64,000 bases of DNA from a virus. The position numbers and the translations under genes are program-made. Location of the stretch: positions 62,001 to 126,000 of IMG/VR virus record IMGVR_UViG_3300042359_000646; one strand, given 5' to 3'. The notes below the pieces were generated by a model, which ran no database searches, was not told the origin of the DNA, and worked only from the letters and a program-made list of their open reading frames with translations. Positions 16,089 through 24,177 of the stretch are shown piece after piece. Numbering within the stretch: the first letter of the stretch is position 1; the number at the start of each line of letters is the position of its first letter.

Positions 16089-16608
16089 TACAATGCCCCA
16101 AGGCGCTAACATTCTCGACGTTGACCTCACTAATCCTGAGAACTCCATTTTTATCCCTGTGAACACAGTTGGAGTGATGGGGAAAGGTTTGGCGCTTGAT
16201 TTCAAGAAAATGTATCCAAGCTATTTCAAGGAGTACGCACTTTTTTGTGGTGGTGGGCATTTGAAAACTGGATTGCCTTTAATTCTGGGCGGTCACTATG
16301 CTTTCCCTTCTGCCGCTTGTAGTATACCTGCCAATTGGGGCGGTTCTGGATTAATAGTGCTTTTCCCCACTAAAGATGATTGGCGCAAACCTTCGCAACT
16401 CGACTGGATTAAGCAGGGTCTTGTCGAATTGGCTGTATCTTGTAATTCCGACTATCATGGTTACGTTCAGTGGCGCAAACAAACACGTAATATTCACATA
16501 CCTAAACTTGGCTGTGGGCTTGGCGGTCTTGAGTGGGCTGACGTGAGGAAAATTGTCGAGCAGTTTGCTGATTGTATGCCCGAACACGAAATCTACCTTT
16601 ATGAATAG
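16081..16608 (+). CDS. Macro-domain ADP-ribose-processing protein
   Basis: 175 aa from ATG 16081. Two macro-domain signatures are clear: NTVGVMGKGLALDFKKMYP (ADP-ribose-binding loop and following helix) and IPKLGCGLGGLEWADV (the second phosphate-binding loop plus helix). This is the Poa1p/DarG-like subgroup that hydrolyses ADP-ribose-1''-phosphate or removes ADP-ribose from DNA or protein. In this phage it could recycle products of tRNA splicing-type repair, beside the RNA ligase 1.2 kb downstream, or reverse DarT-like host defence; neither is shown by the sequence. Confidence 0.85.
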   Translation: MLNTMPQGANILDVDLTNPENSIFIPVNTVGVMGKGLALDFKKMYPSYFKEYALFCGGGHLKTGLPLILGGHYAFPSAACSIPANWGGSGLIVLFPTKDDWRKPSQLDWIKQGLVELAVSCNSDYHGYVQWRKQTRNIHIPKLGCGLGGLEWADVRKIVEQFADCMPEHEIYLYE

Positions 16609-16610
16609 CG

Positions 16611-17015
16611 ATGCTAGGAAGTCTTCCTAATCCACAAGAATCTAGGATAATCCCTATCCCAGATAAACTAAACAAACTTTATATAGATACCCACAACATT
16701 CTTCAGCAGTATAAAGATACAACTGCTCCACTACTTGCTAAAGAAATTATAAGGATATCTACTAATTTAGATTTTGTTTTTGAGAATCTATCTATAGCAG
16801 ATGAGGAGTCTAAAATTGAATACTGTATTAGGCTTTATGAATACTACTACAAACTACTTTCTTACTACGACTCACTATTTTTGTCTGATGAAGTTGAAAA
16901 ACACTTAACTGTAGAGGCAGAAAAAGAAAGGCTGTTTACGATAGAACGACAAGCTGAGCGTAAACTACGTGATGCCCTAGTAGAACAAGAAAAAATACTC
17001 TTAGGCTGGTTTTAG
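16611..17015 (+). CDS. Hypothetical helical protein
   Basis: 134 aa, starting 3 nt after the macro-domain gene. Almost wholly helical with many Tyr and Glu (EYCIRLYEYYYKLLSYYDS) and a charged C-terminal coil (EAEKERLFTIERQAERKL). Contains a CAGAAAAAGA motif at 16918-16927. No family recognised. Confidence 0.55.
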   Translation: MLGSLPNPQESRIIPIPDKLNKLYIDTHNILQQYKDTTAPLLAKEIIRISTNLDFVFENLSIADEESKIEYCIRLYEYYYKLLSYYDSLFLSDEVEKHLTVEAEKERLFTIERQAERKLRDALVEQEKILLGWF

Positions 17016-17018
17016 TAG

Positions 17019-17047
17019 TTGACAACATACTCTTTTTCTGTCATACT
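17019..17047 (+). promoter_or_regulatory. Sigma70-like promoter before 17074
   Basis: TTGACA (17019-17024), 17-bp spacer, CATACT (17042-17047). The spacer contains TCTTTTTCTG, the reverse complement of the dispersed CAGAAAAAGA motif, at 17031-17040. Ribosome binding site CAGGAG lies before the ATG. Confidence 0.55.
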
Positions 17048-17073
17048 CCCAATAGTTACTCAGGAGCAATACA

Positions 17074-17355
17074 ATGTCACGAACAAAAAAGCACAAAGAC
17101 CTATTCTTCCTTCGCTTCTTGCACCGAATCATTAAAGCCATTGGTAGTCCATTCACACATCCTCGCGCATCTCGCTGGGCTAAAGTACGTCGTAGAGTCA
17201 GCAGACAGTATGGAGGCTCTAACTGGGGAGACAATCAACGTGTAGACACCAAATACAACTGGACACCATTCAAACGTGCAGCTAAGCGAAGCGACCGTCG
17301 AGAAGCGCTACAACAAGCACATCAACAACTTGAGGAATACGAGTATGAAAATTAA
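17074..17355 (+). CDS. Small basic hypothetical protein
   Basis: 93 aa, very rich in Arg and Lys (MSRTKKHKDLFFLRFLHR, then RASRWAKVRRRVSRQY) with a Gln/Glu C-terminus. Likely nucleic-acid binding by charge. First gene of a run leading to the RNA ligase, under the promoter at 17019. Confidence 0.6.
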   Translation: MSRTKKHKDLFFLRFLHRIIKAIGSPFTHPRASRWAKVRRRVSRQYGGSNWGDNQRVDTKYNWTPFKRAAKRSDRREALQQAHQQLEEYEYEN

Positions 17356-17545
17356 ATTACTCCCTTCGTGGGGATGCGCCGATATAATTGTCCTATCCAT
17401 CTTTTCTGTTTATATTACTTTCGTATTCTTTACTATTGATTTTTGGGATTGGAAATGGAAGACTGATAAAGGCGAAAACTACTACACCATCATGCCGCCC
17501 ACTTTTTCTGTCACTTTTGATTGGGATAGAATCTATGAAATTTAA
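17345..17545 (+). CDS. Small membrane-anchored protein
   Basis: 66 aa from ATG 17345, overlapping the previous stop. A membrane helix (ADIIVLSIFSVYITFVFFTI) is followed by a Trp/Lys/Asp tail. The stop overlaps the next gene. Function unknown. Confidence 0.55.
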   Translation: MKIKLLPSWGCADIIVLSIFSVYITFVFFTIDFWDWKWKTDKGENYYTIMPPTFSVTFDWDRIYEI

Positions 17546-17777
17546 ACTGCCACCAAGATTCAAAATTTTCCACAATGTTTCAGAGGACTATTATCTCGTA
17601 TATCAACGGTTTTACCTCTTTTGGTATATAGCAGAAAGAAGAGATGTTGGTTATGATGCAATGGAAGTAATTCGTTACGCAACACTTGAAGAAGCTGAAA
17701 CTTATATCAACCAATTGCTTGAGCATGAAAAACAATCTAAAATTCCCGATGAAATTAAATTAGTAAAAGAACTATGA
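17535..17777 (+). CDS. Small hypothetical protein
   Basis: 80 aa from ATG 17535. Strands YYLVYQRFYLFWYIAE followed by a helix with TLEEAETYINQLL, the strand-then-'EEAxxYI'-helix pattern shared by several tiny proteins of this phage. Overlaps the RNA ligase start by four bases. Confidence 0.55.
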   Translation: MKFKLPPRFKIFHNVSEDYYLVYQRFYLFWYIAERRDVGYDAMEVIRYATLEEAETYINQLLEHEKQSKIPDEIKLVKEL

Positions 17778-18910
17778 CTAACACCTCTATTGCTCCCGTC
17801 GAAATCGTTACAATCTCGCGTATTATCCCTATCTATAAAAATGGCGAAGAAGCCTCTGCTATCCAAGTTGTGAACTTCAACTTTGCCAATGGTGATGAAT
17901 GCGGCTATAACGTCATTTCACAAAAAGGTATCTATCAAGTAGGTTCCAAGGCTGTTTACATTCAACCTGACTACTGCTTACCCGATTCTCCTCTGTTCGC
18001 CAGTTTTACGGCTCCTAATGGCGACCCCAACAAGTCTCGACTCGGCAAAAACAATCGCATTAGAGCGCTCAAGTTTAATTTTAGCTTTGAAGGTAAAAGT
18101 GACCCAATCTATTCTGTAGGTATCTTGCTCAATACAAATGAGTTACCTATCGAGTTACTGACGGCTGAAGACCTCGCAGCAACACTAGGTATCGTTAAGT
18201 GGGAAGAGCCAGAGAGAGGCGCTACAGGGCTAACCAGAGGCACACTACCTTCTTTTCTGTATGCTACGGATGAAGTCAACTGCGCGAACCTCAAGTCCCA
18301 CATTAATCGTGTTCTTGCAAGCGGAGCAGAAGTTGCGTACACTATCAAAATTGACGGTAGCTCGTTCACCGAGTTTTTCAAGAAGGACTCCGAAGGTAAT
18401 TGGTACACTGGCGTTTGCTCTCGCTCGTTAGAAAAGAAAATTACTGACGACACTGCCGATAGTTGGGTCAAGCTGGCTAAGTCTTCTGGTCTATACGAGA
18501 AAGGCATGGAATACTGCAAAAAGCACAACGTCGAATTGGCATTTCGTGGTGAAATCTACGGTCAAGGCTTGAAAGGTAGCGGTAACAAACTCAATCCTCA
18601 TGCTCAATGCAAACAAGGGTTATATCTCTTTGGTGTGGATAACTTGGCAAGTGGCTTTGCAACTCGAATCAATTATAGTGAAGAGCATAATCTCGATGCT
18701 ATTTGTGAAGAACTTGAACTTAATTATCTTTGCCCCGCAGATTTCCCAACAACACCTAAAAACTACGACGAGCTAATTTCGCTTGCTGCTGATATTTTCA
18801 AAAAAGAGAAAGAAAGCGGTAGTGTGATTGAGGGTATTGTTGTTCGCACCGTTTACTCAAATGATTTGTCGGTCAAGGTCATGAATCCCTACTACGACAG
18901 TAAAAAATAA
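17774..18910 (+). CDS. RNA ligase (Rnl5/DraRnl-like) with N-terminal OB-like domain
   Basis: 378 aa. The nucleotidyltransferase domain starts near residue 180: motif I KIDGSS (Lys192 is the AMP-accepting lysine), motif III-like LAFRGEIYGQG, motif IV EGIVVR and motif V SVKVMN. About 180 residues precede motif I, and the early strands (GIYQVGSKAVYIQPD) fit an N-terminal OB-like domain, the layout of Deinococcus-type Rnl5 ligases and their phage relatives. It would seal nicked RNA, for example tRNAs cut by host anticodon nucleases; the phage has its own tRNAs. DNA ligase is less likely given motif spacing and length. Confidence 0.82.
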   Translation: MTNTSIAPVEIVTISRIIPIYKNGEEASAIQVVNFNFANGDECGYNVISQKGIYQVGSKAVYIQPDYCLPDSPLFASFTAPNGDPNKSRLGKNNRIRALKFNFSFEGKSDPIYSVGILLNTNELPIELLTAEDLAATLGIVKWEEPERGATGLTRGTLPSFLYATDEVNCANLKSHINRVLASGAEVAYTIKIDGSSFTEFFKKDSEGNWYTGVCSRSLEKKITDDTADSWVKLAKSSGLYEKGMEYCKKHNVELAFRGEIYGQGLKGSGNKLNPHAQCKQGLYLFGVDNLASGFATRINYSEEHNLDAICEELELNYLCPADFPTTPKNYDELISLAADIFKKEKESGSVIEGIVVRTVYSNDLSVKVMNPYYDSKK

Positions 18911-18912
18911 CT

Positions 18913-19155
18913 ATGGAACCTAACGTCGATACTTTGCAAGAGCTTAAAAACTTCCAGACCTATTGGAGAACCCGTAATCTGGAAGACCCTACCAAGCTCG
19001 AAGAAATTCTAGAACATCTTGTTACAATGACCATTTCTCAACAAGAAGGGATTATTATGTTGAAAGAGTACGTTGAAAAACAGAAAGAACTTGAAAAGGA
19101 AAAGGAGGCAGACGATTACCATAAATATCAAATGGGATTGTCAGACTTCACTTAA
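18913..19155 (+). CDS. Small charged hypothetical protein
   Basis: 80 aa, 2 nt after the ligase stop. Helical: DTLQELKNFQTYWRTRNLE and a coiled-coil-like Glu/Lys tail (EYVEKQKELEKEKEAD). No family recognised. It ends convergently on the minus-strand gene 19152-19661. Confidence 0.55.
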   Translation: MEPNVDTLQELKNFQTYWRTRNLEDPTKLEEILEHLVTMTISQQEGIIMLKEYVEKQKELEKEKEADDYHKYQMGLSDFT

Positions 19156-19661
19156 TAGTTTGTAACCGATTTCACATAAATCAAGTTGTTGATACAAGTA
19201 AACTCAATAATTGCGAAGTTGCTTGTAAATGCAAAGACGCTGTTGCTACCCCAGCGAAAGCGGGAGTCAAAGCCCGTAATCGTCCAGCTACCACTATTTC
19301 TATCCAACAATAAGCTACCAGCACCATTTCTCAGAGTTGTCTGTAGATTAATGGTGCTGTTTTGTGTAAATACTACCCTAATTTGCTCGACGCTCGTAAA
19401 ATCAGCTTCAGTGGTTGATGTGGTGGTTGTTACGCTAGTGGGTATATTTAGTTTGTTTGCAGTATTATTTGACCTAAACCATCGACCAGCACCAGCAGTC
19501 GGAGCAAATATCTGCCCTGAGACAGTTGCATCGGAAGCTGTGGCATCGTATATTAGCCAAGACTTGAGTTCAATACAGACAACCGCAAAACCTTGTGGAA
19601 GTGCGCTGACATCGAGATTGAGAACTTCAGTAAGTGTATCGAAACTGATTGGATGAGCCAT
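19152..19661 (-). CDS. Tail or fibre-associated protein with GRW module
   Basis: 169 aa. The N-terminal ~70 residues (WLIYDATASDATVSG, then TAGAGRWFRS) match a module seen in many phage tail fibres and twice more in this window (40454 and 56436 genes): an aromatic strand with YD/YN-S and a terminal GRW. The C-terminal part is a Thr/Ser-rich beta domain. Likely a virion adhesin or its linker. It is the first of the isolated minus-strand virion genes. Confidence 0.55.
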   Translation of the reverse strand: MAHPISFDTLTEVLNLDVSALPQGFAVVCIELKSWLIYDATASDATVSGQIFAPTAGAGRWFRSNNTANKLNIPTSVTTTTSTTEADFTSVEQIRVVFTQNSTINLQTTLRNGAGSLLLDRNSGSWTITGFDSRFRWGSNSVFAFTSNFAIIEFTCINNLIYVKSVTNY

Positions 19662-19678
19662 TTATTTATTTTAACATC

Positions 19679-20200
19679 ATGGAAAAAATCAACTTAGATT
19701 GGTATCAAAATCAAATAGCCTTACTAGATAAAGCTATAGAAAGCGCTAGACAACAGAAACAATTAGTTACATCTCTGTATGTTACTAAAATGGAAAGTGA
19801 AGGCTGGGTTTACATTAATACCGAAAGGTGGGATTACGATGCTTCGTCAGGACTTTCCCCTAGACTAATCAGTGCTGAATTGGCAGCTAAGATGGGAATT
19901 TATAAATTTGCCCCACTACAAGAATCTGAAGAAATTTCTAATTTTAGGAAACTGGCAAAAACCGCAAAAGATTCTGGAGAAAAACCACCCACACCTAGCC
20001 AATCGATTTATGCAGAACTAGCAGCGAAGTCTGACCATGAAATGTCATGGAAAAGAAATGCAGAAGACAACTACTATGCGTGGTACAGAGAATCTCCTGA
20101 AATGCGAGGTCTTTATACTAAAGTGCTTGAAACCGAAGCATGGCTTAAAAGTAACGAGATACGTCTAGACTCGCTAGTAGAAAATTCTTACGAACCATAA
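19679..20200 (+). CDS. Hypothetical protein
   Basis: 173 aa from ATG 19679. N-terminal helix (NQIALLDKAIESARQQKQLV) then aromatic segments (GWVYINTERWDYDASSG) and a helical C-terminal half. No family recognised. The end overlaps the minus-strand LamG gene by 13 bp. Confidence 0.55.
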   Translation: MEKINLDWYQNQIALLDKAIESARQQKQLVTSLYVTKMESEGWVYINTERWDYDASSGLSPRLISAELAAKMGIYKFAPLQESEEISNFRKLAKTAKDSGEKPPTPSQSIYAELAAKSDHEMSWKRNAEDNYYAWYRESPEMRGLYTKVLETEAWLKSNEIRLDSLVENSYEP

Positions 20201-21960
20201 AAAATATCGGGAATATAGTCTCCAGTGTAACGTGCAGATTTGGTAACTCGTAGCTGTGAAATTTCAATCCAACTTCTGCTACGGAATAATGAGGTGTTAA
20301 GGCTTGCTACTGAGCTATCTTGGCTATATAACCGCTTGATACTAAATTCCGAGCTTGACGAGGCTGCATTCATCACTTCGCTTGTTGTTGTAGTTGATTC
20401 GAGTTCGCCATTCAAGAATAGAGAACAGCTTGTGCCAGATTTAACAAAAGCTACATCGACTGCTACGCTGTCAGGAATATCAGTTATACCATCGAGCGTG
20501 AAAGAGCCGAAGGCAATCCTGAGCTTGAGGTCATAGATGCCCCACGTAAATCCACCCTCAACATCGATAATCGCACCTCGCGTATTACCAGAAGGATTGA
20601 ATATCTTGGCTTCAAGCGTCACATTGCCAGTTATTTCTAAGTTGCTATCGGTATATCCTATATGAGAGTACTTGTTGAGCCTTCCTGACGCGATAAGAGG
20701 TTGAACTGTAACATTCGACGTAAAACTTCTTGTAAGGCTGTGCTGGGCAAAATCCGTCTCACCCACATTGAATTTAAGTAGTAAGACTGTGTTCGCCGTT
20801 GCGGTATCTTTAGGCGGAACGTCATTGGCAGAAAAAGGGATGCTGGCGCTGGTGTTGATAGTAAGTTGGCGCAAATATCCTTGCCAACTTTGTGATGTCC
20901 ATGAAGGTGTCCCAGTGGCATTTTTTAGACTACCAATACACAGTGGCTCGGTTGAGTTATTGTTGAAATTATTAACAGCCTTAAAATAAGCGCTCAAGAC
21001 ACCATCGATAAATATTTTGTAGACTCGCCCTATTCGATTAATGATGAGGCTATGCTCCTTGATATCGTCTGGTAAGGCACAAGAAAGTGAAACGCCACCA
21101 AAGACAGCAAACAAGGTACTATCAGTCGCTACACCCACATAAAAGCCAATACTGGAAGAGCGATGGCTACCCACGATACATCCATACTCGCCTACGCTCG
21201 TTTTGGCAGAAAAGAAGGAAATAGTAAAGTCAGTTTCATCAAAATCTAACGAGACAGCCTTGGTTGCTTCCAGTCTCCCAGTAGAGCCAAGAAGGAGGCG
21301 CGACTTACTGATGCTCGGAGTCCCTACAGTGGCTGTGATAGCCGAGATGCCAGCACCAGTATATGCAGTTGTTGAAGATGAGAATGCCAGATACAAAACT
21401 TCGTCTGAGGGAGCTTCCCAATTTATTTTTTCTGCATAAGCGACAGCCCCTGTCTTAGTGATGTTGTCAGAATAGTCTATATTCGCGTAAAGTTTATTGA
21501 CATATTGCAATTCGAGAACTTGCTTGCCGAAGTAAGCTGTTAAAAGCGTAGCTAGACTGTATTGTTTAGGTAGCGCGAAGATATCAGTGAAATTCTTGAT
21601 TATGTGACCATTTGGGACAAGTTCGATGAAATATTTCGTGTACTTGCCAGCATTGAGAATTGTGAGCGTTGTGTTGGCTGTTAGAGTGATGCTGAGGTAC
21701 TGAGTAACGGTAGCGAGGTCAAGTGAGTATGTGTCGGTCGAGATTGTAATCGAGGTCAGGGTGTAAGCGTCAATTTGGTTCTGAGGTATGTACTCGAAAC
21801 CAGACGATACAGCGAGGCTATCAGACGAGCCTGTATGGATGCCCCAACACTTACGGTCGAAGTTAATTAGGGGTGTATTTTCAGGTAAGATAGCAGTATC
21901 GAGAGCTGAAAGTTCGCTGTCGCTGTTTATCGTGTATCCGTTACGGGGAGGTCTTGACAT
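20188..21960 (-). CDS. LamG/ConA-like adhesin, two lectin-fold domains
   Basis: 590 aa. N-terminus has the fibre-type start (LINFDRKCWGIHTGSSD). Two ConA-like jelly rolls follow, near residues 195-370 and 400-590, with typical strands such as HSLIINRIGRVYKIFIDGVL and VAFVKSGTSCSLFLNGE. It ends ISQLRVTKSARYTGDYIP, the same terminal signature as in the 41698 and 51446 proteins. Likely a tail-tip or fibre protein binding surface polysaccharide. Starts ATG at 21960. Confidence 0.7.
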   Translation of the reverse strand: MSRPPRNGYTINSDSELSALDTAILPENTPLINFDRKCWGIHTGSSDSLAVSSGFEYIPQNQIDAYTLTSITISTDTYSLDLATVTQYLSITLTANTTLTILNAGKYTKYFIELVPNGHIIKNFTDIFALPKQYSLATLLTAYFGKQVLELQYVNKLYANIDYSDNITKTGAVAYAEKINWEAPSDEVLYLAFSSSTTAYTGAGISAITATVGTPSISKSRLLLGSTGRLEATKAVSLDFDETDFTISFFSAKTSVGEYGCIVGSHRSSSIGFYVGVATDSTLFAVFGGVSLSCALPDDIKEHSLIINRIGRVYKIFIDGVLSAYFKAVNNFNNNSTEPLCIGSLKNATGTPSWTSQSWQGYLRQLTINTSASIPFSANDVPPKDTATANTVLLLKFNVGETDFAQHSLTRSFTSNVTVQPLIASGRLNKYSHIGYTDSNLEITGNVTLEAKIFNPSGNTRGAIIDVEGGFTWGIYDLKLRIAFGSFTLDGITDIPDSVAVDVAFVKSGTSCSLFLNGELESTTTTSEVMNAASSSSEFSIKRLYSQDSSVASLNTSLFRSRSWIEISQLRVTKSARYTGDYIPDIFYGS

Positions 21961-22335
21961 TAGTTTATTGTACCAAATAAAAGATACGCACTAAGGAGGA
22001 TGATTTTACTAAAAATGTATGTCAGAATGCGTTGGCGTAAGCAAAAAACAACAGAGTTGATTTGAGTCTCAGTACGCGGAGACGTTCGATTTTGAGATTA
22101 TGAAGCTGTTTAATATATCTCTAGGCTGATGGCAGAAAAAGAGAGTTACTTATTCTTTCTACTTTCAATGTACTCCAAGGACATTTTATAAAAGATGATG
22201 TTTTTATGGTGGTTGGGTATGTTGTTATGAATATACATACGAATATTCTTTGTCTTGATTATTTTGAGACAGAAGAGGAAGCATGGAGAAGTATCTTAAG
22301 CTATAATCATTAAAACCTAGCAAAGAGCGACGATT
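21961..22335. other. 375-bp mostly non-coding divergent region
   Basis: Lies between the divergent LamG gene and phoH. It holds a strong AAGGAGG (21993-21999) with no convincing gene behind it, one CAGAAAAAGA motif (22133-22142), and a possible 35-aa gene (22206). No hairpin terminator or tRNA is visible. Confidence 0.5.
22206..22313 (+). CDS. Possible 35-aa protein, short form of the YVV domain
   Basis: MVVGYVVMNIHTNILCLDYF then ETEEEAWRSILSYNH. No clear ribosome binding site, but the sequence aligns with the C-terminal half of the 25650 protein (WYVV...IVC...EALRSVSSYH), which supports coding and a shared ancestry. Confidence 0.4.
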   Translation: MVVGYVVMNIHTNILCLDYFETEEEAWRSILSYNH

Positions 22336-23040
22336 TTGGCTAAGCAAAGAAATCAATCATCCACTGCTTTATTCGATATCTCAAAGCTACTCAAGGTAGA
22401 AGCAAAAACAACGAACCAACAGAAAGCGTTCGACCTCTGGGGAGAGAACTACAATCTCGTACTCAGTGGTTTTCAGGGAACTGGGAAGACCTACCTCGCT
22501 CTGTATCTGGCGCTCAAGTCTTTCTTATTGAGAAAATACGAGAGGATTGTAATTGTCCGTTCGATTGTTCCAACACGTAACATTGGCTTCCTGAAAGGCT
22601 CACAGGCAGAAAAAGAGGAGATTTTTGAACAGCCCTACAAATATCTTGTCAACAAACTCTTACCATCAGTCCCTAACGCCTACGATGTGATGAAAAAAGA
22701 GAAAACTATCGAGTTCGTCAGTACTAGTTTCATTAGAGGTAATAATCTAGATAATTGTATTGCAATTTTAGATGAATTTCAGAATATGTCGTACCACGAA
22801 TTATCGTCAGTTTTAACGAGATTTGGGGATTCTGCAAGATTGATTCTAAGCGGAGATTTTTTTCAGAGCGACCTGAAATACTCAGATGAAAAAGATGGGG
22901 TTTTGCAGTTCTTGCGGGTAATTGATTTGATGGAGGAGGACTTCAAAAGAGTTGACTTTCAGATTCAGGATGTCGTTCGTAGCGGTCTAGTTCGTAGATT
23001 TTTAATGGCGGAGCATGAACTAAGGCAGCAGAGTAACTAA
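22336..23040 (+). CDS. phoH: PhoH-like ATPase
   Basis: 234 aa. P-loop GFQGTGKT, IVIVRSIVPTRNIGFLKG (the PhoH RxxxxxGExLGFLPG-type block), ILDEFQNMSYHEL (Walker B, DExQN) and ARLILSGDFFQSD. PhoH is widespread in phages of cyanobacteria and other marine bacteria, with proposed RNA-related or phosphate-stress roles that are not settled. The only start giving full domain length is TTG 22336; no ATG is near, so a weak start is likely. Confidence 0.88.
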   Translation: MAKQRNQSSTALFDISKLLKVEAKTTNQQKAFDLWGENYNLVLSGFQGTGKTYLALYLALKSFLLRKYERIVIVRSIVPTRNIGFLKGSQAEKEEIFEQPYKYLVNKLLPSVPNAYDVMKKEKTIEFVSTSFIRGNNLDNCIAILDEFQNMSYHELSSVLTRFGDSARLILSGDFFQSDLKYSDEKDGVLQFLRVIDLMEEDFKRVDFQIQDVVRSGLVRRFLMAEHELRQQSN

Positions 23041-23074
23041 CCCACTCAAAAACTTGCTTAGTTAGGGGGTTTTC
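23039..23074 (+). terminator. Probable terminator after phoH
   Basis: AACCCACT (23039-23046) pairs with AGT...GGGTT (23060-23071, with a TAGG bulge), followed by TTTT. The T-run is short. Confidence 0.4.
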
Positions 23075-23109
23075 ATGTACACTAGCTTAACAACATCAAA
23101 ATAACACCT

Positions 23110-23259
23110 ATGACTATGACCACTGAAGAACTAGAACAAATAAAAAGATGGGAAAAACACTGGATAAACTTTGAACGTGACTTCCGAATCCCTAAAACTG
23201 AAGACTTAGAAGTTATTGACCCGTTCAGAGGACTAAAAAGGCGTTACAAACGTTCTTAG
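23110..23259 (+). CDS. Small charged hypothetical protein
   Basis: 49 aa: MTMTTEELEQIKRWEKHW, an acidic middle and a basic end (GLKRRYKRS). Its stop overlaps that of the convergent minus-strand gene at 23256. Codon use fits the neighbours. Function unknown. Confidence 0.45.
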   Translation: MTMTTEELEQIKRWEKHWINFERDFRIPKTEDLEVIDPFRGLKRRYKRS

Positions 23260-23489
23260 TATTTCTTGCTATCTTCTGGTTGCGGAGTTGGTTCTTTAAC
23301 AGGCTCGTCCTCGTCATCATCATCTTCATCCCAGAACACCTCGCTCATTTCCAGCAGTGAAAACAGTAAGCCAAGATGTTCCGAGACTAGTTCGCTATTC
23401 TTCTCGCTCAAATCTACTAAAGCTAGACCCTGAGCCTTTTCCGCGATTTTTATTTGATTTTCGGTTAATTTCGTGAAATCTATATCCAT
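23256..23489 (-). CDS. Small acidic hypothetical protein
   Basis: 77 aa from the ATG at 23489 (MDIDFTKLTENQ); an earlier in-frame ATG lies 22 codons upstream. Helical, then a strongly acidic stretch (VFWDEDDDDEDEPV) and a Pro/Glu tail. Upstream is a TACAAT -10-like box. Acidic mini-proteins of phages often mimic DNA or bind host proteins; here that is only a possibility. Confidence 0.5.
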   Translation of the reverse strand: MDIDFTKLTENQIKIAEKAQGLALVDLSEKNSELVSEHLGLLFSLLEMSEVFWDEDDDDEDEPVKEPTPQPEDSKKY

Positions 23490-23548
23490 TGAAATATTGT
23501 AGCGCTGAGCTAATAATGTTTTACTGATTGTATCACTTGGAGATTTAC

Positions 23549-23788
23549 ATGACACTTACTATTTTTGGCTACAACAAGCGCACTGAACTTCACCCAAATA
23601 ATTTTTCATCCCACGCACCTTTTCCCGATGTAATTTACGACTTCTTTGCAAGTACTGGTTTCAAACTTTTAAAAATCTCGTCTATTACTCAAGCTGGTGA
23701 ATGTGGTTCAGGTTATTCGACCGCAACTTGGGGCTACTTCAGAAAAGAGGAGATTGCTAAAATCCCCCCCTCTCGAATACATGGCTAA
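23549..23788 (+). CDS. Small hypothetical protein
   Basis: 79 aa from ATG 23549, preceded by TTGGAG. Aromatic-rich (MTLTIFGYNKRTELHPNN, then SGYSTATWGYFRKEEIAK). Overlaps the next gene by 8 bp. No family recognised. Confidence 0.5.
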   Translation: MTLTIFGYNKRTELHPNNFSSHAPFPDVIYDFFASTGFKLLKISSITQAGECGSGYSTATWGYFRKEEIAKIPPSRIHG

Positions 23789-24176
23789 CCCTCCTTTATT
23801 TTACGAAGATATAGACGAGTTCCAAGAAAATTTCGATGTCGATGAATTTGGCGGCGATAATTACTACCCTTGCGGAAGCGCAGAACCGAAACCAACTTTG
23901 CTTGCACTTTTCAATCCTTGTCGAGTACTTGAAGACCGTCTCTACGTCTTCTCTGGCGATAGTGCTTTAGGTAAATCTACATTCGCCCTTTCCTTAGCCT
24001 CTGACCCCGCAGAAATTTACGAGACTGATTCTGGTATACATCCTGACGCAGTGGAGCTAGAGTACGTCAAATATGTTGTGCTGGGCAATAAGTTTCCTAA
24101 GCTAAATGAGGCTGCTCAAGAGGTATTGCAGAATCTCAAGGGTCGTACTATTATTTACGTGAAGTTTGAAAAATAA
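23781..24176 (+). CDS. Small P-loop protein
   Basis: 131 aa from ATG 23781. RLYVFSGDSALGKSTFALSL is a Walker A (GxxxxGKS/T) in a strand-loop-helix setting; later AEIYETDSG and GRTIIYVKFEK could be core strands. At ~80 residues after the P-loop it is much shorter than usual kinases, so it may be a stripped-down kinase or ATP-sensing module. Acidic N-terminus. Function not identified. Confidence 0.55.
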   Translation: MANPPLFYEDIDEFQENFDVDEFGGDNYYPCGSAEPKPTLLALFNPCRVLEDRLYVFSGDSALGKSTFALSLASDPAEIYETDSGIHPDAVELEYVKYVVLGNKFPKLNEAAQEVLQNLKGRTIIYVKFEK

Positions 24177-24177
24177 T

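Noticed and set aside
21993-22065. A small gene behind the AAGGAGG at 21993
   Set aside because: The nearest ATGs are either directly adjacent to or 14 nt from the site and give at most 21 codons with no conserved features.
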